A stretch of 27,582 bases of DNA, taken from a virus. The stretch lies in the IMG/VR virus record IMGVR_UViG_3300025264_000084, positions 1 to 27,582 of that record. One strand, given 5' to 3'. The notes beneath the pieces were generated by a model. It was not told the origin of the DNA. It saw only the letters and a list, made by a program, of their open reading frames with translations, and searched no databases. Positions 1 to 9,839 of this stretch are shown one piece after another (position 1 is the first letter of the stretch; every line of letters begins with the position of its first letter). Made by a program: the position numbers and the translations under genes.

Positions 1-372
1 GGATATAACGTCCTCGTCCTTCTTCCGGGCCATGGCGTCACCCATCTGACGTCCGACCAGTCTCCAGATATCCTGGGAGTTCTGGCGGAGCAGACGGTCA
101 GTGATGATGATCTTGGCACCGATCTCAGAGGTCGTGACGCTGATGGTGGACATCCCGATCTCTTCTTCGTCGATCATGTCCTGTCCCTCTTGGAGAGCAC
201 CGATGGTCATCTGCGCTACCTTGGGGACGATCAGGGTGTCAGAACCCTTCTCAAGGTTGAACTTCTCAATAAGTTCCATGCAGGGAGCGTTATGCTCCTC
301 AGTGAATCTGGCCGCCGCAATCATCTCGCGACTGGCATTTTCTAGTGAGCCTGTAGTTGAAGTCTGTGGCAT
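1..372 (-). CDS. Major capsid protein, N-terminal part (runs off the window)
   Basis: The reading frame opens with ATG at 372 and stays open to base 1, giving the first 124 residues. The translation begins MPQTSTTGSLENASREM and continues with segments such as EKGSDTLIVPKVAQ, GMSTISVTTSEIGAKI and DRLLRQNSQDIWRLVG. This is the style of the N-terminal arm and first beta elements of HK97-fold major capsid proteins in phages. A Shine-Dalgarno GGGAGG (about 381-386) precedes the ATG, and the start lies 5 bases after the stop of the scaffold-like gene. The order scaffold then capsid is standard and supports the call. The C-terminal part lies outside the window, so fold completeness cannot be judged. 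Family assignment is by recognition plus position, not by search. Confidence 0.8.
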   Translation of the reverse strand, partial: MPQTSTTGSLENASREMIAAARFTEEHNAPCMELIEKFNLEKGSDTLIVPKVAQMTIGALQEGQDMIDEEEIGMSTISVTTSEIGAKIIITDRLLRQNSQDIWRLVGRQMGDAMARKKDEDVIS

Positions 373-377
373 CTAGC

Positions 378-1160
378 CTACCTCCCGTTTGTTAGCCGAT
401 TGTATTGTTCTGGCGACAAAGAGATCCGACCGTTGATGTAGTCGTCTAGAAGCCGGTCCCGGCTCCTGCCAGAGGCTGGCGAAGACTGCCCTGTATCGAA
501 CTGCTGGGATGGTACCCGGCCCTGTTCGTAGCCAGCAAGCTTCGTCTGCATCTCCTTGGTTTCCGACATGCGCTTGGCTTCACGCTCCATCTCTGCCGGG
601 GTATTGTAGCCACGCAGCCCTTCGATATCGGTTATGTTGAGGCCGTAGTCCTGAACGAACTTGATGGCGGCAGTATACTGCCCTCGTAAAAATGCCTCCC
701 GTTGTTGGGCTGCATTTACTATCTTTGATTCTCGTTCTGCTTGCTCCTTCAGGGTGGTAGCGATCTGTGATGCCTGCTCGGGCAGATATCCCTGACCCTC
801 CAGTTCACTCTGGATCTTTGAAACCTCGGAATCTAGCTGCTGCTGTCGTTGCTGCTGCTGGAACTGTAGGTTCTGTTGCTCAAGCTGTTGGAGTCTATTC
901 GTTTGACCAGGGGCTTCGAACGGCTTCGTGACGTCTGGTATCTCATTTGGTGTTTGAGTAACAACTCCTGGTGTCGATACCTCAGGCTGAGGCGGTACTG
1001 CTGGTTCGCTTCCAGCTTCAATCGCCTCAGTAACCGTCTCAGCATTATCAACAGGTAGATCATCAACAGGCCCAGGTTCATCTACAGGCTCCAAGGGAGT
1101 CTCTGCGATAGCCAGGTCGATGGTTGCGTCTACGTCATATGACTGATTATCTGTCGTCAT
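378..1160 (-). CDS. Capsid scaffolding-like protein
   Basis: A 260-aa acidic protein. Residues 1-80 are rich in Pro, Glu, Asp and Val and look disordered. A Gln-rich segment (QQLEQQNLQFQQQQRQQQ) then leads into a long charged helical region of likely coiled coil. The C-terminus is basic (GRSRDRLLDDYINGRISL), as in scaffolds that contact the capsid protein. Disorder, coiled coil, basic tail and position immediately before the capsid gene together fit a scaffolding protein. I chose ATG at 1160 over the upstream TTG at 1166 because AAGGGGATAGG (1170-1180) is spaced about 9 bases from it. No protease motif is visible. Scaffolds are poorly conserved, so the call rests on composition and synteny. 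Confidence 0.72.
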   Translation of the reverse strand: MTTDNQSYDVDATIDLAIAETPLEPVDEPGPVDDLPVDNAETVTEAIEAGSEPAVPPQPEVSTPGVVTQTPNEIPDVTKPFEAPGQTNRLQQLEQQNLQFQQQQRQQQLDSEVSKIQSELEGQGYLPEQASQIATTLKEQAERESKIVNAAQQREAFLRGQYTAAIKFVQDYGLNITDIEGLRGYNTPAEMEREAKRMSETKEMQTKLAGYEQGRVPSQQFDTGQSSPASGRSRDRLLDDYINGRISLSPEQYNRLTNGR

Positions 1161-1197
1161 GATCAAATCCTATCCCCTTGTTTTTCTAAGTGTCAAC

Positions 1198-4100
1198 TTA
1201 TCTAGTGCTACCGATTGGGGCCATGAGGTCTTCCAATCCCGGTGTATTCGACAACGTAGGTATCTCTGGGGCGTTTGCTGGAGACCAGGCTTGTATGATA
1301 TCCCGCCGTGTCGCCTCTCCTGGGATGGTTTTAGCGGAAGACAAACCAAATCCCCAAGTCATACTCATCTGCTCTAATGTCTGGCCCTCAAATACTGGTT
1401 CTATGTTCCTACGGTTCTTCTCTCGTATCAGGCCCACGATCTCGATGGCTTCAGGTACCCCCTTCGCGTTCTTTAGTACCTGCTGGGCCTGGGGGCCTGC
1501 CTGTAGGTACTGGTAGTAGTTATAAGCAGGCGTACCAGGCTGGTCTAGCGAACCCACTAGCCTGGACAGCACATCGTCTGGCACCCCCCACCATGCCTGT
1601 TCGTAGATAGCTTCAGCATCACGCATACGTTCTAGGAATATCGATGCCTTCGGGTACTTAACACGGTCTATGCGTGTGCCCAGGTGAGTGTATTTAGACG
1701 GTACCCTGGTTCCGTCTTCGAACTCCCCTTTGATGTAGTCCCATACGTGGATAGGACGGCCTTCTGCTTGATCGGCTGTCCATATCACAGGCCCAGGCCC
1801 TATCCAATCGTCGTCACCGTGAGTGCTGTTAACTTCGTTCTGTAAGCCCAGCCGTGATATCTTCTGCCCACGGAAGTCCAGCTCTCCGTTGGCCAGGGTC
1901 TTGGGTTCCGTGTTCCAGTACAGATTGGCGATGACATCCCACGCCTGTTCTTCCCTACGGCCCAGGATATCTTCAAAGTCAACCGACTCTTCCATCAACC
2001 TACTCATAGCACCCAGATCACCCAGTGCTCCCTTGACCATGGTGCGCATCTGACTGTCCGAAGCCCAGTTAATAGGTATGATCCCGTCAGGGTCAGCCTG
2101 ACCGTTCATGGCTTGCTCTATCGAGTTGTAGGTAGACCTGCTGGCTTCACGGATCTCTCCGAGATTCTGGTACACCAGCTCCGCTCCTTCAGGTCTCTTG
2201 GCGGCAGCCTTAAAGTAGGCTTCATCCTGAGCGGCACGGTACTCGTCCGTATCTTTGATGGCCTTCACCGCATCTGGATACAACTGGTTCATATCGGTGA
2301 CGTTAACGTCCTTGGTATTGTTCCGTAGTCTATCTTTGGTCTCGTCCATCCAGGTCTTACCGCTTGCAGGATTTCTCAGCACCTTGGCTAGGTTAAGACC
2401 TATCTCATTTAAGCCGTTATAGACAGTTACGCTGACACCTAACGGCGCGATGGCCGTAGCCAGCAAGCCCAGACCGAAGCTGTCTCGGAAGGCGTCATTG
2501 ATATCCTGGGCGACCAGTGGGCCTAGCCTATTCCATGCCTGCTTCTTGATGCTACCAGGCTCTAAGGACATAACATCGCCAGTAAATGTAGTCCCTCTCC
2601 ACACATCATTTACAAATCCAGCAAATGGAGAGAGCTTACTCTGAACGCTCCTTCCTGCGATGCTCGCCCGATGACGGTCTAGTACCTTATCGTCTGAGTT
2701 CTTGGCCTGCCCCGATATGAACTGGGCGGCGTAGCGTACCACTGTCTGGTGGCCCCCCCAGAAGTCGAAGCGTAGTGCCCCTATCCGCCCCTTGCCGAAG
2801 TCGGGAGACCTGGGGTCTAGCTCAACGGTCACGTTATCCTGCAAGGACAGCAGGTACAGTATGGTGGAGCCTGTAGCCACGAAAGTAGATAGATCCCGTA
2901 TGGCCTGGGCTCTTACTGTCCGTGGGAACAACACATTGAAGTCATCCAGTGTGACCTTGGGGCCAAGAGGGATCCTGCCCTGCGCGCCGAAGAAGTTGAA
3001 CTTCTGGTATGCCATACCCCTGGGGGTAAGTATAGATAGCGGGGCTGTAATCCTGGCTGATACGAACCTGGGCGAGAAGAAGGCGGCGTTTAGGAACTTA
3101 GTGGCTCCTGGGATATTCTCCATAGGACCTAAGCCACCACGTCCCGTGATCCTATTGATGAACAGGGTTAGTTCTTGCATGTCCCGGCGCGTGACGCCCT
3201 GACCGTACCTAAGCCCACCGGATACATCCTTGTGTAGCTTACCTGCCTTGATCCAGTTATCCATGATGGTGTCTGTCACATCCGCCCTGACCAGGTTTAA
3301 GTAGCCAGTGAAGCCGCGCTCAGAACGAAGTACCACCTGGTTAGGTATCGCCAGAGCGTACCCTAGCGACTTCTTGATCCAGTTCATGTCGTCCTTCAGA
3401 GCATCTATGCGCTCAAACATAGTAGATACGAAGGACTCTTCACGTCCCGACATGCCTGCGTTCTTATCAGCTATATATAGACCGTGCTCCTGAAGGAAGT
3501 TAGCATACGGTCTTTCTCCAGACCGCCCGGTTACATAGTCATCAACCAGCTCAGAGTATTGCCTAGACTTGGTTGGGTGTAACAGTAACCGCAGTCCTTT
3601 AGGTATGTTACGGAAGAACTCTACGGGGTGGGTAGGCCCTAAGATCACAGCCTGCCGTAGTGGGGCCGAGAAGTCGAGGGAGCTTACGATGGCCTTAGGC
3701 ATCGACAGGAAGTCTAGGAAGTTCTCCCAGAACCTGGCCGCAGTCGTGCCCGACTTGTTCATGTAACCCTTCGCGGATTCTTCCAGAGACACCCCGTACT
3801 TCTTTTTGAGATCGAAGATGTCATCTAGTATCCGTAGGTTACTGGCATAGGGCAGGTCTCCACGCATGATCTGGTCGATGGACAGCACAGCGTTGGCACC
3901 AGTTATGGGTCTGCCTCTGCCTTTCCCTTTGATCCAGTCATGCACTCCCTTATAAAGATCTTCTACATCCTTACGAGAGAATTCCACTAGAGGGTTACCT
4001 TTAAGGGCTAGGTCAGGGTCTCCGCCAGTATCTACCAGTTTGGCGATAAGCTCACTACGGTATTCTGTAGATAGAGGGTCGCTGATCTGTCGTACTCTGA

Positions 4101-7100
4101 GCTTCCCCATCATATTATTAGCTATATTCTTAGCTTCTTGGGTATAGATACCTGTTTCTGTACCGTTGTTTGATCCGTGCAGGATCTTAGACAGTTCAGT
4201 AGATTCGATCTGCCCCATGATCTCTGCACTTATCTGCTGACGGGCAGCGTGTACCTTCTCAGATGCCCTAGCTACTAGCGGATCGTAGTGATTTATTACC
4301 TTAGCCAGCTTAGCAACAGGGTTATCATCATCGGCTATCTCTAAGGCCAGTTCTTTGACGTAGCGACCACCACCATCACCACCGGCGGCGGCGGCGTCTG
4401 CCTCTACCTTCTTTACCTTGTGCAGTTTCTTGGTTGACTTCTTGGTCGGAGTCTCAGGCTTCGGTGCCTCATCAGGCTCCAGTACCTTCTCCGCTGACAG
4501 CATGTCGGTGGGGTCTTCAGGGGGTACATGGCCAGGAGCCCGTGACCTATGGCCATATCGAACCTCATCTGCCCATGCCAGAGCATCCAGCATGGCGTCC
4601 TCACCAGTAAAGGTAGGCCCGTAGGTATTGCGGGTGGTGTACTTAGCTACTGTAGGGTCTAGGGCTACGCCTTCTTTAGACCTGACCCGTACCTGGACTC
4701 CCTTCGTCCGTGGGCCACCAGCCTTGTTCTCTCTAGAGACATTCTTTGTGTAGACCTCTAGGTCGGGGTCACTGTCTAATAATCTGCGTAGGGCCTGGGC
4801 ATCGTCTCCTACTATCTTTGGTAGAACCGACTTCACCGGATCAAATACTAAGTAAGATATAGAGTCTGGGTCTTCAGATATATTCCTATATATGATGCCA
4901 TCGTGACCTTCATCTTTTAATTGCTGGAACCCCGTCCGGTGTTTGCGCGTCTCCGCCAGTGGTATGCCAGCATCAAGGTCTTCTTTGAAATGAATACGCA
5001 AATTCATTCCGTAGATTTCTGTTTCATCTATAGGATTATCAATAGAGCCATACGGTTTTTCGAGCCTGATCTCTACGGGAACCACCCTCCACTTAGTCGG
5101 GTCAGGTTGAACACCACCTTTGTCGTAGGTACCTAACCGATCTGTAGCGGCTTTTCTTGTACCAAAATGAACACCACCGAATGTCCACTCCGTACCTTCT
5201 CTTAGATCTGGCAGCCCCTGTATTTTACCGGCGGGGCTGTCGGTACCATGGAATACTTCCACTTCAGTCGGAGGGCCAGGAGGACTCTTAGGACGACCCA
5301 TGCCCATATTAGGAGTATCCCATGGAATAACTCCGCCCTGAGGCACAGTAGGAGCTGGAGTTTCCATAGCCCTAGCAGCAGATGCCTTGGAGAACCCAGT
5401 AGCATGTGGGGTGCCGAACCATTCGTTCAAGCCTTGCCAGTCTTCCAGTGACCAGTGCTCTCCCTGTGCATCCTCAAGTCCAGCCGTCAGCCTACGGGAT
5501 ATGGTCTCTAGGTCGGGGTTACCCATCCCGTAATAGATGCCTTCTATTTCTTCTTCTAGAGTTGCATACTGAAGTTCCCATTCTGCTTCTTCTAATGACA
5601 TGTCAATGAACCTGGATCGGGCCACGTCTGCCTGTCCGGTATTAGGGTCTAGGCGTATACCTTCGATGGGTACCCACGCACGTTCGGCATCCAAGCCTAT
5701 CCTGGCGTAGGCTTGGATACCCCAGTTAGGCACGTCAGTCACCACATAGTCGGTGTCACCCAGGCGCATGATCGCGCTAGTCTCTATGTGGAGTTGCCCG
5801 TCTATTGCTGTATGGGGCCAGCTTATGGAGTTGGCTATGGCTGGGCCAGATACTGTCGGGTTTACCACACGCTCGTCAGTAAGACCGGATATGGTGTGGG
5901 TCTCACCAGGTGTGTGGTCGCTCTCGTTATTACGAGCCCCTATCTCATCGGCTACGGTATCCCCTGTCCTCTGGATGGCCTCCGTCTCGGTCATCGGCTT
6001 GCCGTTATCTATGCCAGCATACGGACGCCACCGTATACCCTGGTCGGACTGCTCGATGGCCAGGCTGGTTAGGAAGTTCTTGGCCGCTTTCTCACTCTTG
6101 TACTGGATGGGTTCGTTACTGCCAGGTTTAGACATGAACTGGCCCACACCGCCGCGCTCTTCGAACTGGTAGACGATCTCCTTGGCCGCTCTCTCTGATT
6201 CTTCTACAGCGGTGACAGCATCTCTCGTCTTTAGCCAGTCACGCAGACCCTCACGGATGACCCGTTCGAGCTGAGGCTCACCAGGAGTTTGGGCGTTGAT
6301 GTAGCGCACGTTCTCTAACATCCGTGGAGTTGGCCTGACGCCATCTCCAATGATGTGTTGAGCATCGTTAGTTGCGGCAGTCCACGCCGCTTGTTCGGAA
6401 TCAAAGACCTGGCTGCGTATATGATTATGGTAGAACGCTAGGTCAGAGAACTGATCGGGGTCGAATACTGGAACTTTATTCGCGTATGAAGTAGGACTCG
6501 TATATGCGCCCACCTCATCGGACAGACCGATCATAAACTTATTGGTCTCTTGGTTCCTGGTGACCACAAAGATGGTCTTGACCCAGTTATCCAGTAGTTC
6601 AGGGTTGTCCTGTATAGCGTCCCTGAGCTTGCCACCGTCGAAGTCATCACTCTTCAGTATCGCAGATACCTCAGCTACTTCAACGTCTACCTTATCTATC
6701 TCTCTGGCTACTATCTCGTAGCGCATATCCAGGGCTTTGCTGTTCCTGGCCAGTAGGTCAGCATTGAGAAGTTCCGCTGCCTTCTCTTTATTGCGGAACT
6801 TCGAGACTTTCCCCTCTGCATTGGTATGAAATTTATTCTCTAAGAAGTCGAACGCCTGCCAGTCTGCGCGGTCACTAGCACCGTGAGGTCTGCCTATCAC
6901 CCACTGGCTGTTTATCACCTCGATGCCAGTCCCTCTGGCAGTAGGGCTCTGGAATACGCCTCCATTACTGACGTCAGCGGCTCTGATCACATCATCTATA
7001 TTGGTGTACGGTTCGGTACCACCCATCCTTTCTACGTTGGCATTGATGACATTCAGGTCTGGTACCTGGCCCCGTTCGTTCACAGCCTGCACAGCCAGCT

Positions 7101-9489
7101 CTTCTGGAGTGTGTATACCAGCGGTGAACTCCTCTTTATATGCTGCGTTAGCCAGGCCGTGGAGTGAGTCCTCGGCGTCCATGGCCCCCATCCATTCGGG
7201 GATCTCAACTACTCCACCCTTCTGACCGGAGTCGATCTGACGGGTCACGATATCATCAAGGTAGCGCATGACCGCCGCCTTCATACCAGGCAGCCGGTTA
7301 CGTTTCGCAGCCTTTCCTTGGATGTCCTTGAGTAGTTCTGCCGATATCTTTATCTCTTCGCCCTTGAACTTCCCTGCCTTCCATCTAGGGACGATGGTCT
7401 TTCCTGCCCCACTAGGACGGGTAAAATCTATCCACTCATCTAAGACCTGCTCAAGTCGAGCACGGTAAGCACCCACACCAGCACGACCATCTTGTTCAAA
7501 GAGTCTCTGACCGTCAGCTTCAAAGGCATTTCGTATACCTGGGCCTGGGTCTACTATGTCTATCTCAGGATCTTTAAGACGTCTTAATCCTGCATCGTTG
7601 TCGCTGATACGCAGACGCATCTCTTGTGTAAGGGTTTCACCCCAGTACCGTCTAACCTCGTCGATACGGGCCTGCACCATGGGGATGGCTTCATCTACCG
7701 TCTTAGGTAGTTTGTCTGCGCCCTGAGTGACGAGCGTATAGCCATCACCATATTCCCGTTTGACCGCGTTTAGCCAAGCCTCCTCACCCTGGACAGAACG
7801 GATCGGGATATTTTGGCGTGTAAACGGATCCTCGATAGTACGACCCGTGATGGCGGCATCGGCTATCAGAAACTCTAATCTACGGATTGGGATATCCCAT
7901 AGTTTATGATTACCAAGGAAGATGCTTCCCCATCTATTGGTATTCACCGTGTCTCTAATGGCTATATCCTCATCTACGGCGGCATTAATTCTGGCGCGCT
8001 GGTCGTCAGATAGCTCATCTAGTTTCTTGCCGCCGAAATAGGTAGGCTCTACTCTGCCAGTCTGCTCTTCTAGGAGTCCTCGGGCCACAACCTGCTCGGC
8101 TTCTTCCGCTGCTTCTCGGACATTCTTTCTTATATTGCCGAAGAGAGTATGGAGGTTTGCGACTTCTGCTGATTTACCCCGCGTAGTAACACCAAGTTCC
8201 TCCAGGTCAGCCCACACTTTCTGAACTATGTCTTTCTGTTCGCGTACAAGGTCGTTCTTAGCTTCCACTAAAGAACTTAATGATTTACCCTCGCTACGTG
8301 CTTTAACTATTTGTTCGTCTAAGTCTCTATCACGTAACCTGATCTGATCTAGTTGGTTAGCTGCATCTTCCATGACCCTGAGTGGCTCACGCCCGATCCT
8401 CACGATAGTAGCCACGTCTTCAGGATCTGTTATCCCATGCCTAGCGGCAAACTCCTCTCTGAGGTCGCCAACCGACCTCTCTGCCCAGTTACGTCCAGAC
8501 TCTGTACCGGGTACGTTCCTGGGTGTTCTCCAATGGGCAACATCTGCCTCAGGGTCAGGGGCCTCTACGGCCACCCGGCGTGAGGGTCTAGTAGCATCTG
8601 TCTGTGACGCCCACCGATGGACCTGTTTGACCTTACCCATCAGGTTCTCGCCCAGTCTGCCCAAGATCTCAAAGGGCAACTCGGCGGCAGCCTGGGCTGC
8701 ACCTGGGATCTTAGGTATCGCTCTGGCCCCACCAACCAAAGCTTTCGCTCCTCCCCCTAGTAGAGCCGCACCTACAGCCTCTTCTGCTGCAAAAGGCAGC
8801 AACGCAGTCCTAGCAGCCCCACCGGCATATCCGATAGGGCCAGTCTTGCCTGCGGCAGCGATAGTTCCCCGGATAGGGGCTGTCGCAGGTGCTGCTACCC
8901 AAGGGAGTATCTCGCTGGTCAGTCTGGCAGCTAATGGCTGTTGTTGGTATTGCTCTCGCCACTCATCCTGCCAGGGTGCTAGAGGTGCACCTAATTCAGG
9001 GTCAGGGCCTAGAGGGGTCGGCCAAGGAAGCTCTGGACGGTCATAGAGCGATCTAGTGCCGAACTCGCTCATGATGGTGGCCCCTATGGGCTCGTCAACA
9101 TATTTCTGAAATGCCTGGATGGCAGCCATGGGAGCACCAGCCATGAACTCACGCGCAGCCTCACCCCCACGTCCGGTGACCAGACCACCAACCTCGGGCG
9201 GTATAGCGTAGGTCTCTGCCCCATGGGGCAGGTCGGCCCCAGGCATATCCTCTAGACCAGGTATGGGCAGGAACCCCTGAGTATCACGGGGTGGGGCTAC
9301 CATCGCCCCGAACTCGGCATGGTCTAACACATACTGTTCGAACGCATTACGGACAACAGGATCATCTGTCCCTACCTGTACGATGGGTTCGGTATCAGTA
9401 GGTGCCACAGGGCGCGATGGCATACGCACCTGACTGTAGTCGTCAGCATACGTTATACCTATCGGGTTAGGGAGACGGGGTGAGGTCAC
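1198..9489 (-). CDS. Giant 2763-aa polyvalent virion protein with ADP-ribosyltransferase-like domain
   Basis: One uninterrupted 8.3-kb frame with a GTG start at 9489, overlapping the previous stop by 4 bases (GTGA). Residues ~197-270 are Ala/Gly-rich and hydrophobic, possibly membrane-interacting. Residues ~376-432 look like a coiled coil. At ~1410-1558 is an ART-PolyVal-like domain: FHGTDSP (H1414), GGVHFGT (H1441) and a terminal SYLVFDP (D1550). Residues ~1930-2320 match a conserved region I recognise from phage large polyvalent proteins: LDFSAPLRQ (1938-1946), RSERGFTGYLNLVRADV, GRGGLG, FFSPRF, then VELDPRSPDFGKGRIG followed by RFDFWGG (W2244). Polyvalent proteins (Iyer and colleagues) are packaged or transferred multidomain proteins that act early in the new host. 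The gene sits between portal and scaffold, where MuF-like toxin or ejection proteins often lie. Delivery with DNA and ADP-ribosylation of a host target are inference. About half the length has no recognisable domain. Confidence 0.8.
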   Translation of the reverse strand: MTSPRLPNPIGITYADDYSQVRMPSRPVAPTDTEPIVQVGTDDPVVRNAFEQYVLDHAEFGAMVAPPRDTQGFLPIPGLEDMPGADLPHGAETYAIPPEVGGLVTGRGGEAAREFMAGAPMAAIQAFQKYVDEPIGATIMSEFGTRSLYDRPELPWPTPLGPDPELGAPLAPWQDEWREQYQQQPLAARLTSEILPWVAAPATAPIRGTIAAAGKTGPIGYAGGAARTALLPFAAEEAVGAALLGGGAKALVGGARAIPKIPGAAQAAAELPFEILGRLGENLMGKVKQVHRWASQTDATRPSRRVAVEAPDPEADVAHWRTPRNVPGTESGRNWAERSVGDLREEFAARHGITDPEDVATIVRIGREPLRVMEDAANQLDQIRLRDRDLDEQIVKARSEGKSLSSLVEAKNDLVREQKDIVQKVWADLEELGVTTRGKSAEVANLHTLFGNIRKNVREAAEEAEQVVARGLLEEQTGRVEPTYFGGKKLDELSDDQRARINAAVDEDIAIRDTVNTNRWGSIFLGNHKLWDIPIRRLEFLIADAAITGRTIEDPFTRQNIPIRSVQGEEAWLNAVKREYGDGYTLVTQGADKLPKTVDEAIPMVQARIDEVRRYWGETLTQEMRLRISDNDAGLRRLKDPEIDIVDPGPGIRNAFEADGQRLFEQDGRAGVGAYRARLEQVLDEWIDFTRPSGAGKTIVPRWKAGKFKGEEIKISAELLKDIQGKAAKRNRLPGMKAAVMRYLDDIVTRQIDSGQKGGVVEIPEWMGAMDAEDSLHGLANAAYKEEFTAGIHTPEELAVQAVNERGQVPDLNVINANVERMGGTEPYTNIDDVIRAADVSNGGVFQSPTARGTGIEVINSQWVIGRPHGASDRADWQAFDFLENKFHTNAEGKVSKFRNKEKAAELLNADLLARNSKALDMRYEIVAREIDKVDVEVAEVSAILKSDDFDGGKLRDAIQDNPELLDNWVKTIFVVTRNQETNKFMIGLSDEVGAYTSPTSYANKVPVFDPDQFSDLAFYHNHIRSQVFDSEQAAWTAATNDAQHIIGDGVRPTPRMLENVRYINAQTPGEPQLERVIREGLRDWLKTRDAVTAVEESERAAKEIVYQFEERGGVGQFMSKPGSNEPIQYKSEKAAKNFLTSLAIEQSDQGIRWRPYAGIDNGKPMTETEAIQRTGDTVADEIGARNNESDHTPGETHTISGLTDERVVNPTVSGPAIANSISWPHTAIDGQLHIETSAIMRLGDTDYVVTDVPNWGIQAYARIGLDAERAWVPIEGIRLDPNTGQADVARSRFIDMSLEEAEWELQYATLEEEIEGIYYGMGNPDLETISRRLTAGLEDAQGEHWSLEDWQGLNEWFGTPHATGFSKASAARAMETPAPTVPQGGVIPWDTPNMGMGRPKSPPGPPTEVEVFHGTDSPAGKIQGLPDLREGTEWTFGGVHFGTRKAATDRLGTYDKGGVQPDPTKWRVVPVEIRLEKPYGSIDNPIDETEIYGMNLRIHFKEDLDAGIPLAETRKHRTGFQQLKDEGHDGIIYRNISEDPDSISYLVFDPVKSVLPKIVGDDAQALRRLLDSDPDLEVYTKNVSRENKAGGPRTKGVQVRVRSKEGVALDPTVAKYTTRNTYGPTFTGEDAMLDALAWADEVRYGHRSRAPGHVPPEDPTDMLSAEKVLEPDEAPKPETPTKKSTKKLHKVKKVEADAAAAGGDGGGRYVKELALEIADDDNPVAKLAKVINHYDPLVARASEKVHAARQQISAEIMGQIESTELSKILHGSNNGTETGIYTQEAKNIANNMMGKLRVRQISDPLSTEYRSELIAKLVDTGGDPDLALKGNPLVEFSRKDVEDLYKGVHDWIKGKGRGRPITGANAVLSIDQIMRGDLPYASNLRILDDIFDLKKKYGVSLEESAKGYMNKSGTTAARFWENFLDFLSMPKAIVSSLDFSAPLRQAVILGPTHPVEFFRNIPKGLRLLLHPTKSRQYSELVDDYVTGRSGERPYANFLQEHGLYIADKNAGMSGREESFVSTMFERIDALKDDMNWIKKSLGYALAIPNQVVLRSERGFTGYLNLVRADVTDTIMDNWIKAGKLHKDVSGGLRYGQGVTRRDMQELTLFINRITGRGGLGPMENIPGATKFLNAAFFSPRFVSARITAPLSILTPRGMAYQKFNFFGAQGRIPLGPKVTLDDFNVLFPRTVRAQAIRDLSTFVATGSTILYLLSLQDNVTVELDPRSPDFGKGRIGALRFDFWGGHQTVVRYAAQFISGQAKNSDDKVLDRHRASIAGRSVQSKLSPFAGFVNDVWRGTTFTGDVMSLEPGSIKKQAWNRLGPLVAQDINDAFRDSFGLGLLATAIAPLGVSVTVYNGLNEIGLNLAKVLRNPASGKTWMDETKDRLRNNTKDVNVTDMNQLYPDAVKAIKDTDEYRAAQDEAYFKAAAKRPEGAELVYQNLGEIREASRSTYNSIEQAMNGQADPDGIIPINWASDSQMRTMVKGALGDLGAMSRLMEESVDFEDILGRREEQAWDVIANLYWNTEPKTLANGELDFRGQKISRLGLQNEVNSTHGDDDWIGPGPVIWTADQAEGRPIHVWDYIKGEFEDGTRVPSKYTHLGTRIDRVKYPKASIFLERMRDAEAIYEQAWWGVPDDVLSRLVGSLDQPGTPAYNYYQYLQAGPQAQQVLKNAKGVPEAIEIVGLIREKNRRNIEPVFEGQTLEQMSMTWGFGLSSAKTIPGEATRRDIIQAWSPANAPEIPTLSNTPGLEDLMAPIGSTR

Positions 9490-9830
9490 TGGTACAAGAA
9501 CCTAGCTTGTGGTGCGTATTGTCCTACTCCTGCCCCACGCATAGACGGGGGGAGGGCTTGGAACTGTTGGCTATAGGGGAAGTCCTGTAAGAATTCACCG
9601 AACCGTTGGGTTGGGAGTTGCCCCTGGCCCAACTCACGGCCTAGCCCACCCATGTACTGGTTGTACATATTCTGGAACTGGCCCTGGAAGAACTGACGTT
9701 CGCGTGGGCTACTACCATATGGTGTAGCTTGCCCCTGTCCACCCAAGCCGAAGTAAGCGGCCCTGGGCTCGGCTTCCAAGAAATCCGCAAAGGGATTGGT
9801 AAAGTCGAAATCACCGAATTGTTGAGCCAT
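9486..9830 (-). CDS. Small Gln/Gly/Phe-rich virion-associated protein
   Basis: A 114-aa protein beginning MAQQFGDFDFTNPFADFL and ending QARFLYQ. It is rich in Gln, Gly, Phe and Tyr, without a signal peptide or membrane segment. A Shine-Dalgarno AGGAG lies just upstream and the stop overlaps the GTG start of the giant gene, suggesting translational coupling. A central stretch (PRERQFFQGQF, then QYMGGL, then GEFLQDFPY) resembles motifs in the 464-aa and 580-aa proteins encoded upstream, so this may be a shortened paralogue. No enzyme motif is visible. A minor structural or internal head role is inferred only from its place in the portal-to-capsid cluster. Confidence 0.7.
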   Translation of the reverse strand: MAQQFGDFDFTNPFADFLEAEPRAAYFGLGGQGQATPYGSSPRERQFFQGQFQNMYNQYMGGLGRELGQGQLPTQRFGEFLQDFPYSQQFQALPPSMRGAGVGQYAPQARFLYQ

Positions 9831-9839
9831 CTCTTACTC

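Noticed and set aside
6421-6435. FYHNH (residues 1019-1023 of the giant) as a JAB metalloprotease or HNH motif
   Set aside because: The surrounding residues lack the remaining JAB or HNH ligands, so a single His-rich pentapeptide is not enough.
8372-9046. A 224-aa plus-strand frame antisense to the giant gene
   Set aside because: It is the mirror of Ala/Gly/Pro-rich coding sequence, has no convincing ribosome-binding site, and the minus-strand frame is clearly the coding one.
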